A stretch of DNA of 64,000 bases from RZYY01 sp036794825. Its GTDB lineage: Bacteria; Bacteroidota; Bacteroidia; Bacteroidales; 4484-276. The stretch lies in contig DAIRGA010000028.1 of the NCBI GenBank assembly GCA_036794825.1, positions 1 to 64,000 on the forward strand, given 5' to 3'. This document shows positions 16,580 through 25,487 of this stretch, piece by piece. The notes beneath the pieces are model-generated. The model saw only the letters and a list, made by a program, of their open reading frames with translations, had not been told where the DNA came from and did not search any database. Made by a program: the position numbers and the translations under genes. Numbering within the stretch: position 1 is the first letter of the stretch; each line of letters begins with the position of its first letter.

Positions 16580-18538
16580 ATGAAATCAGATAAAAAATCC
16601 ATAAAATCTCATCACGGCAATAAATACGCTGATGAGATTTTTAAAAGCATGCATGCTGCACTCGAAACATACTCAAACGTGCACAGAGGTAGCGGTCATT
16701 TTTCCATTGTAACCACCCACCTTTACGAAACGGCAAGAACTATTGTGCTTGATTTTCTTGGGTTAGACAGAAAGGATTGGGAGATTATATTCCTGTCTCA
16801 ACGCAGGGTTTCACAATTTGCCCGGAGCCTCACCCCGGGATGCTATAAGATCCTTACTGACAAAGATTTTGGTTTGTTCCTGGGAGTGAGTGCGTTAGCA
16901 GTGCAAAAAAAAGCATTGCCACCGGGCGCTCCTTTCGAACCAGGGGGAGGGTCAACCAGGTTGTACGGTTCAAACTGGGTAATCTGGGCGAAATCACCTG
17001 AGAAAAACGAAGCTGGAACCCCTCCGATCATCAATATCATAGGATTTGCCAAAGCATTGCTATTGATCCAACAGCATGGTGAAGGTATATCTTTTAGTGA
17101 GGATTTCCGTGTCTTCACCGCAGATGAAATTCTGTTTCAAGACGAATTGTTGAGCTTCTCAGGGAAGGATTTGGAAGATAAGTTATGCAACACGCTTATT
17201 GGGCGCAATGTACAGGTTCCAACATCTCTTGGGATTAAACCATTCATCAACCTCGACAACAGCGCCAGCACCCCCACTTTTGAGCCGGTTTTTAGGGCTT
17301 TTGTACAAAGCAGTTTTCAATCGGAAAAAGTCAAAAATGAAATAATTAGCAAAGTCAAACAAATTATTTCGGAAACTTTGGGTGCTCCCCTTAAGGATTA
17401 CGAAGTACTATTCACTGCAAACACCACCGAGTCAATTAATATAGTGGCACAAAATCTATTCGAATCGCTTGAGAATGGGATGGAAAATATTGTTTTGGGA
17501 ACCACATTGGAGCATTCATCCAATGATCTCCCCTGGCGCAGTGTAAATCAAGCTTCGAACATCCGGGTGCGGGTTGATAAGGAGGGATTTGTTGATCTTA
17601 CAGAACTTGAATTCCTTTTGAAAAGCTACAACCAGGATTGGTTGCACGGATCAAAACGCATCCGGCTGGTCACGGTAGGCGCAGCATCCAACGTTCTTGG
17701 CACCTGCAACGACCTCGTTGAGATTGGTATACTTGCTCATCGTTACGGCGCAATGTTTTTTGCCGATGCAGCCCAGCTGATTGCGCACCGCAAAGTAAAT
17801 ATGGAGGCTGCCGGAATTGACTTCCTGGCATTTTCAGGTCACAAGGTTTACTCACCTTTTGGATGCGGGGTTCTTGTTGCAAAAAAGGGGTTGTTTAATC
17901 TAAACCCGGAGAAAGCTGAAGAGATAAGGATTTCGGGAGAAGAAAATGCCGGTGGCATCGCAGCTTTGGGAAAAGCATTATTAATGCTAAATAAAATCGG
18001 ATTCGAAATTATCGAGCGTAAAGAATATCAGCTTACCGCAAAAACCCTGAAATCAATGAAGCTGATTGAAAATTTGAAAATTTATGGAATTCAGGATGAA
18101 CAATCACAGAGCATGGCAGTAAAAATTGGGGTTATCCCTTTTGAAATTAAAAACAAAATGGCCGGTGGTATTGCCCGTAAGCTGGCCCAAAATGCAGGTA
18201 TTGGTATCCGGTTTGGATGCCATTGTGCACATCTTCTTGTAAAGTTTCTTCTGAATTTCACTCCGGTTCAGGAAAAAATACAGCGTTTCGTGCTGCAGCT
18301 TTTTCCCGGCCTAACATTACAGGGTATGGCAAGAGTAAGTTTCGGAATTCAGAACACCGACAACGATGTGGATGTCCTGATTGAGGAACTGCACCGGATA
18401 GCTGGAACCAAAACCTCTAAAGATCAGCAAAATGCCGGGCATTTCAGGGAAAACAGGTTCAACTCCGCAGGTTTAAAGAAACAAATTAATGAATTTGTAA
18501 AAGACCGGGAATTGCTGGTTTATGGTCGGTTGAGCTGA
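16580..18538 (+). CDS. Class V aminotransferase / SufS-like, with degenerate N-terminal copy
   Basis: PLP-dependent enzyme of 652 residues; cysteine desulfurases of this class have about 400. A full core begins at about residue 224 (INLDNSAST) and contains TANTTESINIVAQNL, TLEHSSNDLPWR, FADAAQLIAH, the PLP-lysine motif SGHK (Lys422) and, near the C-terminus, FGCHCAH, which is placed like the active-site loop Cys of SufS. The first about 170 residues hold separate pieces of the same family: YSNVHRGSGHFS (31-42), then GGGSTRLYG and EAGTPPIINIIGFAKAL, but no PLP lysine between them. The core copy in turn lacks NVHRG. This looks like a tandem copy with its middle deleted, the two parts possibly complementing each other. 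Activity as desulfurase versus another class V reaction cannot be decided here. Confidence 0.85.
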   Translation: MKSDKKSIKSHHGNKYADEIFKSMHAALETYSNVHRGSGHFSIVTTHLYETARTIVLDFLGLDRKDWEIIFLSQRRVSQFARSLTPGCYKILTDKDFGLFLGVSALAVQKKALPPGAPFEPGGGSTRLYGSNWVIWAKSPEKNEAGTPPIINIIGFAKALLLIQQHGEGISFSEDFRVFTADEILFQDELLSFSGKDLEDKLCNTLIGRNVQVPTSLGIKPFINLDNSASTPTFEPVFRAFVQSSFQSEKVKNEIISKVKQIISETLGAPLKDYEVLFTANTTESINIVAQNLFESLENGMENIVLGTTLEHSSNDLPWRSVNQASNIRVRVDKEGFVDLTELEFLLKSYNQDWLHGSKRIRLVTVGAASNVLGTCNDLVEIGILAHRYGAMFFADAAQLIAHRKVNMEAAGIDFLAFSGHKVYSPFGCGVLVAKKGLFNLNPEKAEEIRISGEENAGGIAALGKALLMLNKIGFEIIERKEYQLTAKTLKSMKLIENLKIYGIQDEQSQSMAVKIGVIPFEIKNKMAGGIARKLAQNAGIGIRFGCHCAHLLVKFLLNFTPVQEKIQRFVLQLFPGLTLQGMARVSFGIQNTDNDVDVLIEELHRIAGTKTSKDQQNAGHFRENRFNSAGLKKQINEFVKDRELLVYGRLS

Positions 18539-18543
18539 TTTTC

Positions 18544-18551
18544 TACTTTTG
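18544..18551 (+). promoter_or_regulatory. Bacteroidetes -7 box (TACTTTTG)
   Basis: Exact TAnnTTTG match 19 bases before the ATG at 18571. It gives the following membrane protein gene its own start point right after the aminotransferase gene. Confidence 0.5.
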
Positions 18552-18570
18552 CTCAACAAAAACGCATTAT

Positions 18571-19284
18571 ATGGACAGGAATCACTTATCAGGTTATGGC
18601 CGGAATGCTGTAATCATCAACATGTTTGGAATCGTCTTTTCGGGACTGGTTTTTCCATTGCTGGCAATGATTTTCACCCCTCAACCACCCTGGCAGGATG
18701 CAGCGCTGTTTGCTTCCAGTTATCATCCGCTGCAAACGCTTACTTTTTTCTGCGGGTTTTTTCTGGTAATCGGCTCACTGCTAACCTTCGCTGTCCTTTA
18801 TCTTACAGCTCCGGCAACTAAAAAATTTCAGGCATTTTCAGGATTGATTATCAACGTGGTTTTCACTGCGGTTGTCTTTTTGAATTACATCATTCAAACC
18901 ACCTATATTCCTTACCTTGCCACACATTTTCCTTCCGAAACCGATATGGTACTACCCGTTTTTACTATGGCAAATCCCGGCTCCTTTGCCTGGGCGCTCG
19001 AAATGTACGGCTGGGGTGGTATCGGACTGTCGTTCATTTTTATGGCATTCATTTTCAGCAACAAAGGAATGGAGAAATTACTTAAATTTCTTTTCCTCAT
19101 CAACGGGATTGCCAGTTGCACCTCAGCTTTGATGACCTCGGTGGACATGACCTGGCTCTTTTCCAATGCTGGCCTGGCATCGCTGATTATTTGGAACACG
19201 CTGGTTTTTGTGATTGATATTTTCCTGTTGAAATACTTCAAAGAAATCGGGACAGCACAAAACAATGATGCAGATATGATTTGA
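18571..19284 (+). CDS. Six-helix membrane protein, unknown
   Basis: Integral membrane protein of 237 residues with about six hydrophobic helices (near 15-37, 55-78, 87-110, 142-163, 170-188, 195-218). A polar loop after helix 3 (TTYIPYLATHFPSETDM) is probably outside. No family motif recognised. It has its own -7 box 19 bases upstream and is followed 34 bases later by the DUF3788 gene. Confidence 0.78.
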   Translation: MDRNHLSGYGRNAVIINMFGIVFSGLVFPLLAMIFTPQPPWQDAALFASSYHPLQTLTFFCGFFLVIGSLLTFAVLYLTAPATKKFQAFSGLIINVVFTAVVFLNYIIQTTYIPYLATHFPSETDMVLPVFTMANPGSFAWALEMYGWGGIGLSFIFMAFIFSNKGMEKLLKFLFLINGIASCTSALMTSVDMTWLFSNAGLASLIIWNTLVFVIDIFLLKYFKEIGTAQNNDADMI

Positions 19285-19318
19285 TCTTTGGACACAAAAC
19301 AATTTTTCAATATTTAAA

Positions 19319-19756
19319 ATGAGCGACAATCCAACCGAAGACATCAGCATCTTCACCGATAAAAACCTGCCGCCGGATGAAAAAGTCCTGGCAATAAAAT
19401 TAGCTCCCACTTATCCGCTCTGGAAAGCTATCAGGGATTGGGTACTGGATAAATGGCCGCAAAGCCTGCCTGAGTGGAACTTTCCGGGACAAAAGTTTGG
19501 CTGGAGTTTCAGGATAAAAGATAAAAAACGGGCAATCATTTACTTGCTTCCGCGGGAAGGTTTTTTCAAAGTTGCCTTTGTTTTTGGGGAAAAAGCAACC
19601 CGGGAAATCCTTGAAAGCAATGTTTCTATCGAAGTCAAAGAGCAATTGAGGCAGTCCAGGCCTTACGCTGAGGGTCGGGGAATCAGAATTACCATTAATA
19701 AAGAAGCTGATATTCAAGACATTAAAGTACTGACCGAAATAAAAATGAACAACTAA
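19319..19756 (+). CDS. DUF3788 family protein
   Basis: Soluble protein of 145 residues matching the DUF3788 pattern: a Trp-rich N-terminal half (YPLWKAIRDWV, WNFPGQKFGWSFRIKDKKRAIIYLLPREGFFKVAFVFG) and a C-terminal YAEGRGIRITI. The fold is thought to bind small ligands; no experimental function is known to me. It lies between a membrane protein gene and the NAD(P)-binding protein gene, with only 7 bases to the latter. Confidence 0.8.
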   Translation: MSDNPTEDISIFTDKNLPPDEKVLAIKLAPTYPLWKAIRDWVLDKWPQSLPEWNFPGQKFGWSFRIKDKKRAIIYLLPREGFFKVAFVFGEKATREILESNVSIEVKEQLRQSRPYAEGRGIRITINKEADIQDIKVLTEIKMNN

Positions 19757-19763
19757 AACCACC

Positions 19764-20414
19764 ATGAAAACCGCAAAAATCATCGGATCAACAGGGCTTG
19801 TTGGGAGCAAACTCTGCAGCCTGGTTGCTGCGGACAACCGGTTTGAAAAAATCTATGCAGTCTCAAGGAAACCGCCGGAGAATTTAACGGCAAAGGTCAG
19901 TTTTGTTGACTTTGATTCAGGAAACTACAACATTCCGGCTTGCGTTGATTTTGCCTTTTGCTGCCTCGGCACAACAATGAAAAAGGCAGGTTCCAGAGAA
20001 GAATTCCTGAAAGTTGACCTGAAAATGGTTGCTGATTTTGCCCGAAAGTGCAAAGCTGCCGGGATTGAAAGACTGGCGGTAGTTAGTTCGATTGGCGCCA
20101 ACGCAAAATCCTCCAACTTCTATCTTCAAACCAAAGGACGGATGGAGGAAGAATTGAAAAATCTTGAGTTTAAAAGGCTGGTAATTGCCCGTCCGTCGCT
20201 GCTGCTGGGCGATCGCAACGAAAAAAGGCTGGGTGAAGATATTGGAAAGACAATCAACAAACTGCTTGGTTTTCTGATGGTTGGAAAAATTCGCAAATAT
20301 CGTGGGATTGAAGCGGAAAAAGTGGCCAAAGCGATGATAAAACTCGTTGGTGAAGGAGAGGGGATTTCCATCACCGAATCGGATGAACTGGAGCGGATTG
20401 CAAACGGGATGTAA
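19764..20414 (+). CDS. NAD(P)-binding Rossmann protein (atypical SDR / HTATIP2-like)
   Basis: Protein of 216 residues with an N-terminal dinucleotide-binding loop (GSTGLVGSKL, 8-17) and the FAFCCLGTTMKKAGSREEFLKVD and VVSSIGANAKSSNFYLQTKGRMEEEL segments typical of the atypical short-chain dehydrogenase group related to TIP30/HTATIP2. The YxxxK pair is present (YLQTK). Substrate unknown. It follows the DUF3788 gene by 7 bases and ends at a strong bidirectional terminator. Confidence 0.85.
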   Translation: MKTAKIIGSTGLVGSKLCSLVAADNRFEKIYAVSRKPPENLTAKVSFVDFDSGNYNIPACVDFAFCCLGTTMKKAGSREEFLKVDLKMVADFARKCKAAGIERLAVVSSIGANAKSSNFYLQTKGRMEEELKNLEFKRLVIARPSLLLGDRNEKRLGEDIGKTINKLLGFLMVGKIRKYRGIEAEKVAKAMIKLVGEGEGISITESDELERIANGM

Positions 20415-20435
20415 AAAGTGGAGAGATATAAAATA

Positions 20436-20477
20436 AAAGCGCCTGAGCATCGGGAAATCGTTGCTCAGGCGCTTTTT
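20436..20477. terminator. Strong bidirectional terminator
   Basis: A perfect 14-base stem (left arm 20436-20449, right arm 20462-20475) encloses a 12-base loop. It has a T-run to the right and an A-rich run to the left, so it can stop transcription on both strands. It sits between the convergent NAD(P)-binding protein and CBM48 genes. Confidence 0.9.
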
Positions 20478-20494
20478 GGCCGGATAAATCAGAA

Positions 20495-20803
20495 TTAAAG
20501 ACTGATCACTGAGTTTTCTGAATCTCCGTATTCGGTTACTTCGAAATTATCGGATTCCGGATCGTTGAACCAGCGCTGTCCATCGGCTACATAGCGGAAA
20601 CGATAGTCGCGGCCGGTTTCTATCTCAAGGGTAGTGGAAAAGGAGCCATCTTTGAGGGCTTTCATTTCACCGGCTGCCTCATCCCAGTTGTTGAAGTCGC
20701 CTACAACACTGATTTTGGCGGCGCCCTGTGCGTCCGATTTCTCAACTTTAAAGGATACTTTGCAAATTGGTTTCGACTTTAAAACTTGCTTCTTGATACT
20801 CAT
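20495..20803 (-). CDS. CBM48 / isoamylase N-terminal-like carbohydrate-binding protein
   Basis: Protein of 102 residues consisting of a single glycogen-binding type (CBM48, isoamylase early-set) domain. The signature is VVGDFNNWDEAAGEMKALKDGSFSTTLEI followed by YRFRYVADG-x-RWFNDPESD. There is no signal peptide, so it is probably cytoplasmic and may target partner enzymes to glycogen. Stand-alone domains of this kind are common in Bacteroidetes. It is a single-gene unit ending at the bidirectional terminator. Confidence 0.88.
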   Translation of the reverse strand: MSIKKQVLKSKPICKVSFKVEKSDAQGAAKISVVGDFNNWDEAAGEMKALKDGSFSTTLEIETGRDYRFRYVADGQRWFNDPESDNFEVTEYGDSENSVISL

Positions 20804-21021
20804 GTTTTGATTATTTGGTTTAAAATAAAACAGTTAAAATTTTCGGGTGCAAAGAAAACATTTTTTATTTAAAATGATTCCATACAACTTCTGACGTCCC
20901 TGATTAACATAATTGTAGCAGCAGAAAAGAGGAAATTTCTTAGTCATGTAAATCATTCAGTTTAAAAATTGTTGCCCAGAAAATACCAAAACTGCATTTT
21001 TGCCACTAAAATAGAAATTTA

Positions 21022-22215
21022 ATGAAGACTTTATCTCATTTGATCCTGCTCATCTCTCTGTCTCTTATAGCTATGATGGGCTTCACACAAACCGAGCTGG
21101 ATGAGCGCGCGATGAGTTTTGATAACGGATTAGGATTTAACGCACCGGATTCGGTGTTTGGGATAACCATCCGTTTCAGAATGCAGAACCGGGTTGGTTT
21201 TCAAACAGCGTCAACGGACGATTTTTCGATAGACAATGTTGATTTCAGGGTGCGCCGGCTAAGGCTAAGGTTCGATGGCTACATTCTGAATCACAACCTG
21301 AATTACTATATCCAGCTCTCCTTTTCGAGATCAGACCAGGAATGGGATGGACAAAGCGCTCCCAACATTATCCGCGATGCGATGATTTACTATCACTTTA
21401 ATCCAAAATTCTATATCGGATTAGGGCAGGGTAAACTTCCGGGCAACCGGCAGCGCATCATTTCGTCGGGTCAGTTGCAATTTGCTGATCGTTCGAATGT
21501 GAACGCAGAGTTTAACATTGACCGGGATTTTGGTATTATGCTTTACTACTCGGATAAGTTGGCCGGGATAGATTACAATTTAAAAGGAGCGATTTCGAGC
21601 GGTGAGGGTCGAAACGCACCCCCCACCGATGCCGGACTGGCTTACACTGCAAGGCTGGAGCTTCTTCCTTTGGGAAAATTTACCAATTCCGGCGATTTTT
21701 CCGAAGGCGACCTGGAGTTTGAGCCCAAACCAAAAATCTCGCTGTCGGCCGGATACAGCTTTAACGACGACGCTAAAAAGCGTGCGGGTCAACGTGGTAC
21801 CGAACTTTATGAGCAGCGCGATCTGAAAAACTTTTACGCTGATTTTATGCTGAAATATATGGGCTGGGCATGGCAGACCGAGTATATGCAGCGGCGGGTG
21901 GATGATCCTTTTACCTACTCCGGCGAACAAATGGTTTTTGTTTACGATGGCCAGGGATTGAGCGCGCAGCTGAGTTATTGCATGCGAAACTACTGGGAAC
22001 TGGCCTTCAGGGCTGCAAAAGTTACCCCTTCGGAAAAAGTAGAGACCTATGCAGCATCTCAGGAGGAATACACGCTTGGCATCAACAAGTACATTTACCG
22101 CCATAAAGTGAAGGCGCAGGGGAATTTCAGCCTTGTAAAAACCGGCGACATTGAAAACCTCACTGCTGAAAAAGAGTTTTTTGTCGTCATGTTCCAGATT
22201 GAACTTGGGATTTGA
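21022..22215 (+). CDS. Phosphate-selective porin (OprO/OprP)-like outer membrane protein
   Basis: Protein of 397 residues with a signal peptide (1-22, GFTQTEL) and a beta-barrel pattern throughout. The segment VRRLRLRFDGYILNHNLNYYIQLSFS, followed later by FYIGLGQGKLPGNRQRI, matches the porin O/P family; the last residues (FVVMFQIELGI) form a terminal beta strand. The real substrate may be phosphate, pyrophosphate or other anions. The gap of 218 bases upstream shows no clear TAnnTTTG box; the gap downstream separates it from the Mrp operon. Confidence 0.85.
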   Translation: MKTLSHLILLISLSLIAMMGFTQTELDERAMSFDNGLGFNAPDSVFGITIRFRMQNRVGFQTASTDDFSIDNVDFRVRRLRLRFDGYILNHNLNYYIQLSFSRSDQEWDGQSAPNIIRDAMIYYHFNPKFYIGLGQGKLPGNRQRIISSGQLQFADRSNVNAEFNIDRDFGIMLYYSDKLAGIDYNLKGAISSGEGRNAPPTDAGLAYTARLELLPLGKFTNSGDFSEGDLEFEPKPKISLSAGYSFNDDAKKRAGQRGTELYEQRDLKNFYADFMLKYMGWAWQTEYMQRRVDDPFTYSGEQMVFVYDGQGLSAQLSYCMRNYWELAFRAAKVTPSEKVETYAASQEEYTLGINKYIYRHKVKAQGNFSLVKTGDIENLTAEKEFFVVMFQIELGI

Positions 22216-22347
22216 GATGCGGCATGGAGATGATCTATTGTGAGAAACTGTAAGGTTCTGGATTAATCAGGATAACCCTGGCACATTTCACAGGTATTAG
22301 TGTTTTATTCATTTACAACGTTTAAGCTAGAATTACTAATGATTTAT

Positions 22348-22370
22348 ATCCAGCTTACATCCTGGATTTT
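22348..22370 (+). terminator. Weak hairpin with T-run between porin and Mrp operon
   Basis: ATCCAG (22348-22353) pairs with CTGGAT (22362-22367) over an 8-base loop, followed by further T. The stem is only 6 bp and lies over 130 bases after the porin stop. Nothing else is recognised in 22216-22420. Confidence 0.3.
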
Positions 22371-22420
22371 CATGAACATTTTAAAAAGAAAGGGTGTTAT
22401 TGATTAGTTGAACAAAAAAA

Positions 22421-24742
22421 ATGGAACTCTATTTACCAATTCTTATCATTTTCGTTGCAGCGCTGGCAGCGCCTTTTCTGGAGAAGTTGCTCAAGGGCGC
22501 TGTAGGTTGGGTACTGGCATTATTTCCACTTGGCGCTTTCGTGCATTTTACTACACTTTCGCTGCTGATCGGTGATGGTGAAACGCTTTACCGATCGGTA
22601 TCCTGGATTCCATTGCTTGGGATCAATTTCTCCTTCTACCTCGACGGCCTGAGTCTGCTCTTCCTTTTGCTGATCACGGGTATTGGCACGCTGGTGCTGA
22701 TCTACTCGGGGTATTATATGAAAAATTACCAGCTCAAAGACCGGTTCTACATGTACCTGATGTTTTTTATGGCCGCTATGATGGGTTTGGTGCTGACCGG
22801 AAACCTGATTACACTGTTTCTGTTTTGGGAGCTGACAAGCATCAGTTCGTTCATGCTGATTGGTTTTTTTCATGAAAAAGACTCCTCACGGTTTGCTTCT
22901 CAACAGGCATTGCTAATCACTACCATGGGCGGTCTGGCGCTGATTTCAGGTATTGTGCTGATTAACCAGATTTCCGGAACCTATGAAATACCATACATTT
23001 TAAGTAACCCTGAAATACTTACCGGCAGCCCGATGTATCTTGCGGTGCTTGTCCTTATTCTGATGGGGGCATTTACCAAATCGGCACAGTTTCCTTTTCA
23101 TTTCTGGCTTCCGGGCGCAATGGCGGGCCCTTCGCCGGTGAGTGCATTCCTCCACTCTGCTACGATGGTGAAAGCGGGTGTTTACCTGCTTATGAGGTTA
23201 AGTCCGGCGCTGGGCGGAACTCCCGAATGGAAACTTATTCTGACGGTGGCTGGTGTTGTAACCATGTTTTTTGGAGCCTACTTTGCCCTCACCCAAACCG
23301 ATTTGAAGAGAATCCTGGCCTACACCACGGTGAGCGCCCTGGGAACGTTGATTTTGCTGACCGGAATCGGTAGCGAAGAGTCCATTAAGGCTGCAATCGT
23401 ATTTCTCGTAGTGCACTCGCTTTACAAAGGCTCGTTATTTATGGTTGCCGGTTCGATAGATAAAAAAACCGGAACCCGCGATCTGAATCTTCTCGGTGGT
23501 TTGAGCAAAAAGATGCCTTTCACTACCGCTGTCTCTTTGATAGCGCTATTCTCAATGGCCGGCCTTCCGCCATTTATTGGATTTATCGGTAAGGAATTGA
23601 TTTATGAAGCAAAGGATGCCATCCCTGATGCAGCCAATTTCCTGCTGATCATGAGTATCCTGTCCAACGCACTTTTGGTGTCGGTTTCAGGGATTTTTGC
23701 ATGGAAAGTTTTCTTCGGACCGGCCGGCAATACTCCCATCGAACCAAAAGAAACCCCGGTGAATTTGTGGCTGGGGCCAGCAGTGCTCGCCTTTTTTAGC
23801 CTGATCCTTGCAGTTTTTCCCGGATTTTTCACCAGCAACGTGGCTGGCCCGGCAGTAAAAGCCATCATTGCCGATGATGTCAAAGTAAAATTGTCACTCT
23901 GGCATGGGTTCAATATGATTTTGCTGTACAGTCTTATCACGGTTGTAGCTGGTGTGCTGATTTTCGCTTTCCGCCAAAGAATTGTCCCGACGCTTTGCCG
24001 AATCAACTCAGTTATTGTAAGATTCAGATTTACAGAGGTTTTTGGTAAGATGATATCCTATTTTCTTACCTTCACCAAAAAGAAAACGAGTATTGTTCAA
24101 AACGGAAAACAACGGCTCTATCTGCTGGCAATTTTTACTTCAACATCGGTTTTGATTGGTTTTATGATCTTTAAATCGGAATTCTGGAAGCTGGATTTTC
24201 AATTCAGCCCGATCTCCTATTACGGTGTGGGAATATCAGTACTGATGATTGCGGCTACCCTTATCTCTGTCTTTTCGCGATCGAGGGTAACAGCTATAAT
24301 TTCGATGGGTGTTGTTGGATTTGGCGTGGCGCTTATCTTCCTTTTTTACAGTGCTCCCGATGTGGCCATTACTCAGATTCTTGTTGATACGCTCATTGTG
24401 ATCCTGTTCGTAATGGTAATCTATCATCTCCCAAAATTCAGGAAATTCAGTAACAGGTCTGCGCGAATCAGAGATGGGTTTGTTTCCGTCATTTTTGGCG
24501 GCCTGATGACTTGTCTGGCACTGATATCCAATCAAGCCAACCTGTTTCCTGCCATATCCGGCTATTTCAACGAGCACAGCTACCTTTCGGCCTATGGACG
24601 TAATGTTGTTAATGTTATTCTGGTTGATTTTCGTGCGATGGATACTTTGGGAGAAATTACCGTGCTCATTATCGCCGCGCTTGGTGTTTATTCGCTGATT
24701 ACCATGAAATTTAAAGAGAGGAAAGGAGAAATTGGAAAATGA
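22421..24742 (+). CDS. mrpA: MrpA, Na+/H+ antiporter subunit A
   Basis: Largest subunit of the multisubunit Mrp antiporter, 773 residues, many membrane helices. The first about 500 residues resemble complex I NuoL: FWELTSISSFMLIGFF with the conserved Glu, KSAQFPFHFWLPGAMAGPSPVSAFLHSATMVKAGVYLL with the conserved Lys and His, and a later KKMPF...GLPPFIGFIGKELIYE. The C-terminal about 200 residues (FYSAPDVAITQILVDTLIVILFVM, DFRAMDTLGEITVLIIAALGVYSL) are the MbhD/MbhE-like part normal in MrpA. First gene of the complete operon; ATGA overlap with mrpB. Confidence 0.96.
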   Translation: MELYLPILIIFVAALAAPFLEKLLKGAVGWVLALFPLGAFVHFTTLSLLIGDGETLYRSVSWIPLLGINFSFYLDGLSLLFLLLITGIGTLVLIYSGYYMKNYQLKDRFYMYLMFFMAAMMGLVLTGNLITLFLFWELTSISSFMLIGFFHEKDSSRFASQQALLITTMGGLALISGIVLINQISGTYEIPYILSNPEILTGSPMYLAVLVLILMGAFTKSAQFPFHFWLPGAMAGPSPVSAFLHSATMVKAGVYLLMRLSPALGGTPEWKLILTVAGVVTMFFGAYFALTQTDLKRILAYTTVSALGTLILLTGIGSEESIKAAIVFLVVHSLYKGSLFMVAGSIDKKTGTRDLNLLGGLSKKMPFTTAVSLIALFSMAGLPPFIGFIGKELIYEAKDAIPDAANFLLIMSILSNALLVSVSGIFAWKVFFGPAGNTPIEPKETPVNLWLGPAVLAFFSLILAVFPGFFTSNVAGPAVKAIIADDVKVKLSLWHGFNMILLYSLITVVAGVLIFAFRQRIVPTLCRINSVIVRFRFTEVFGKMISYFLTFTKKKTSIVQNGKQRLYLLAIFTSTSVLIGFMIFKSEFWKLDFQFSPISYYGVGISVLMIAATLISVFSRSRVTAIISMGVVGFGVALIFLFYSAPDVAITQILVDTLIVILFVMVIYHLPKFRKFSNRSARIRDGFVSVIFGGLMTCLALISNQANLFPAISGYFNEHSYLSAYGRNVVNVILVDFRAMDTLGEITVLIIAALGVYSLITMKFKERKGEIGK

Positions 24743-25152
24743 GTTCACAAATCATCCAGATGTCAGCCAAATACCTCAAGCCGTTGCTATTAGCATTGTC
24801 GCTGTTTGTCCTTTACCGGGGTCACAACACTCCGGGGGGCGGATTCATCGGGGGTTTGCTTGCTGCCAGCGGTTACATCTTATATATGATGGCCTATGGC
24901 GCAAAGATAACTTTGATCAAAATGTGGCTGAAACCATTCAATCTTGCGGCCCTGGGACTTTTAATTGCCCTGGTTAGTAGCTTTTTTGGGCCAATGGTTG
25001 GTGAGGTATTTATGGCTGGCCAATGGTTTAGCTTTATGGAGATAAAACTTGGTACCCCGACACTTTTTGATGTGGGGGTCTATCTTACGGTCACCGGAGT
25101 GATGCTGATCATTATGATTGCAATTTTTGAAAATCTTGAAACATGGAACTGA
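24739..25152 (+). CDS. mrpB: MrpB, Na+/H+ antiporter subunit B
   Basis: Protein of 137 residues with four membrane helices. The motif LYRGHNTPGGGFIGGLLAASGYILY (about 24-48) is the hallmark of the MnhB/MrpB family, and FDVGVYLTVTGVMLIIM near the end fits helix 4. It starts at ATG 24739 overlapping the mrpA stop by 4 bases and overlaps mrpC by 10 bases, suggesting translational coupling. Confidence 0.95.
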   Translation: MSSQIIQMSAKYLKPLLLALSLFVLYRGHNTPGGGFIGGLLAASGYILYMMAYGAKITLIKMWLKPFNLAALGLLIALVSSFFGPMVGEVFMAGQWFSFMEIKLGTPTLFDVGVYLTVTGVMLIIMIAIFENLETWN

Positions 25153-25481
25153 TAATCTCAATAGTCATCGGAGTGATGTATGCTGCCGGCGCTTACTTGC
25201 TTCTTCGCCGGAGTATAGTAAAATTGATCCTTGGAATTATCTTCCTCGGAAATGCTACCAATCTACTTATCCTTCTGGCTGGCGGGCTTACGTGGGGAGC
25301 GCCTGCATTTGTCGAAAAAGGAGCCGGGGTGGTATCGCAGGGAAGCGCGGATCCCTTACCCCAAGCGCTGATCCTTACAGCTATTGTAATTGGCTTTGGC
25401 TTAACAGCCTTTGCTTTGGCGCTGATGTACAGGTTTTACCGCATCAGCGGCACCGATGATATTGACCAGGTAACCGAATAA
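25143..25481 (+). CDS. mrpC: MrpC, Na+/H+ antiporter subunit C
   Basis: Protein of 112 residues related to complex I NuoK. Three helices are visible, with the typical GIIFLGNATNLLILLAGG and DPLPQALILTAIVIGFGLTAFALAL motifs. The start lies inside the end of mrpB (10-base overlap); 6 bases separate it from mrpD. Confidence 0.95.
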   Translation: MELIISIVIGVMYAAGAYLLLRRSIVKLILGIIFLGNATNLLILLAGGLTWGAPAFVEKGAGVVSQGSADPLPQALILTAIVIGFGLTAFALALMYRFYRISGTDDIDQVTE

Positions 25482-25487
25482 TAAGCC

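Noticed and set aside
22216..22420. Possible ion-sensing riboswitch before the Mrp operon
   Set aside because: I looked for a structured leader but found only a weak 6-bp hairpin and no recognisable conserved riboswitch core.
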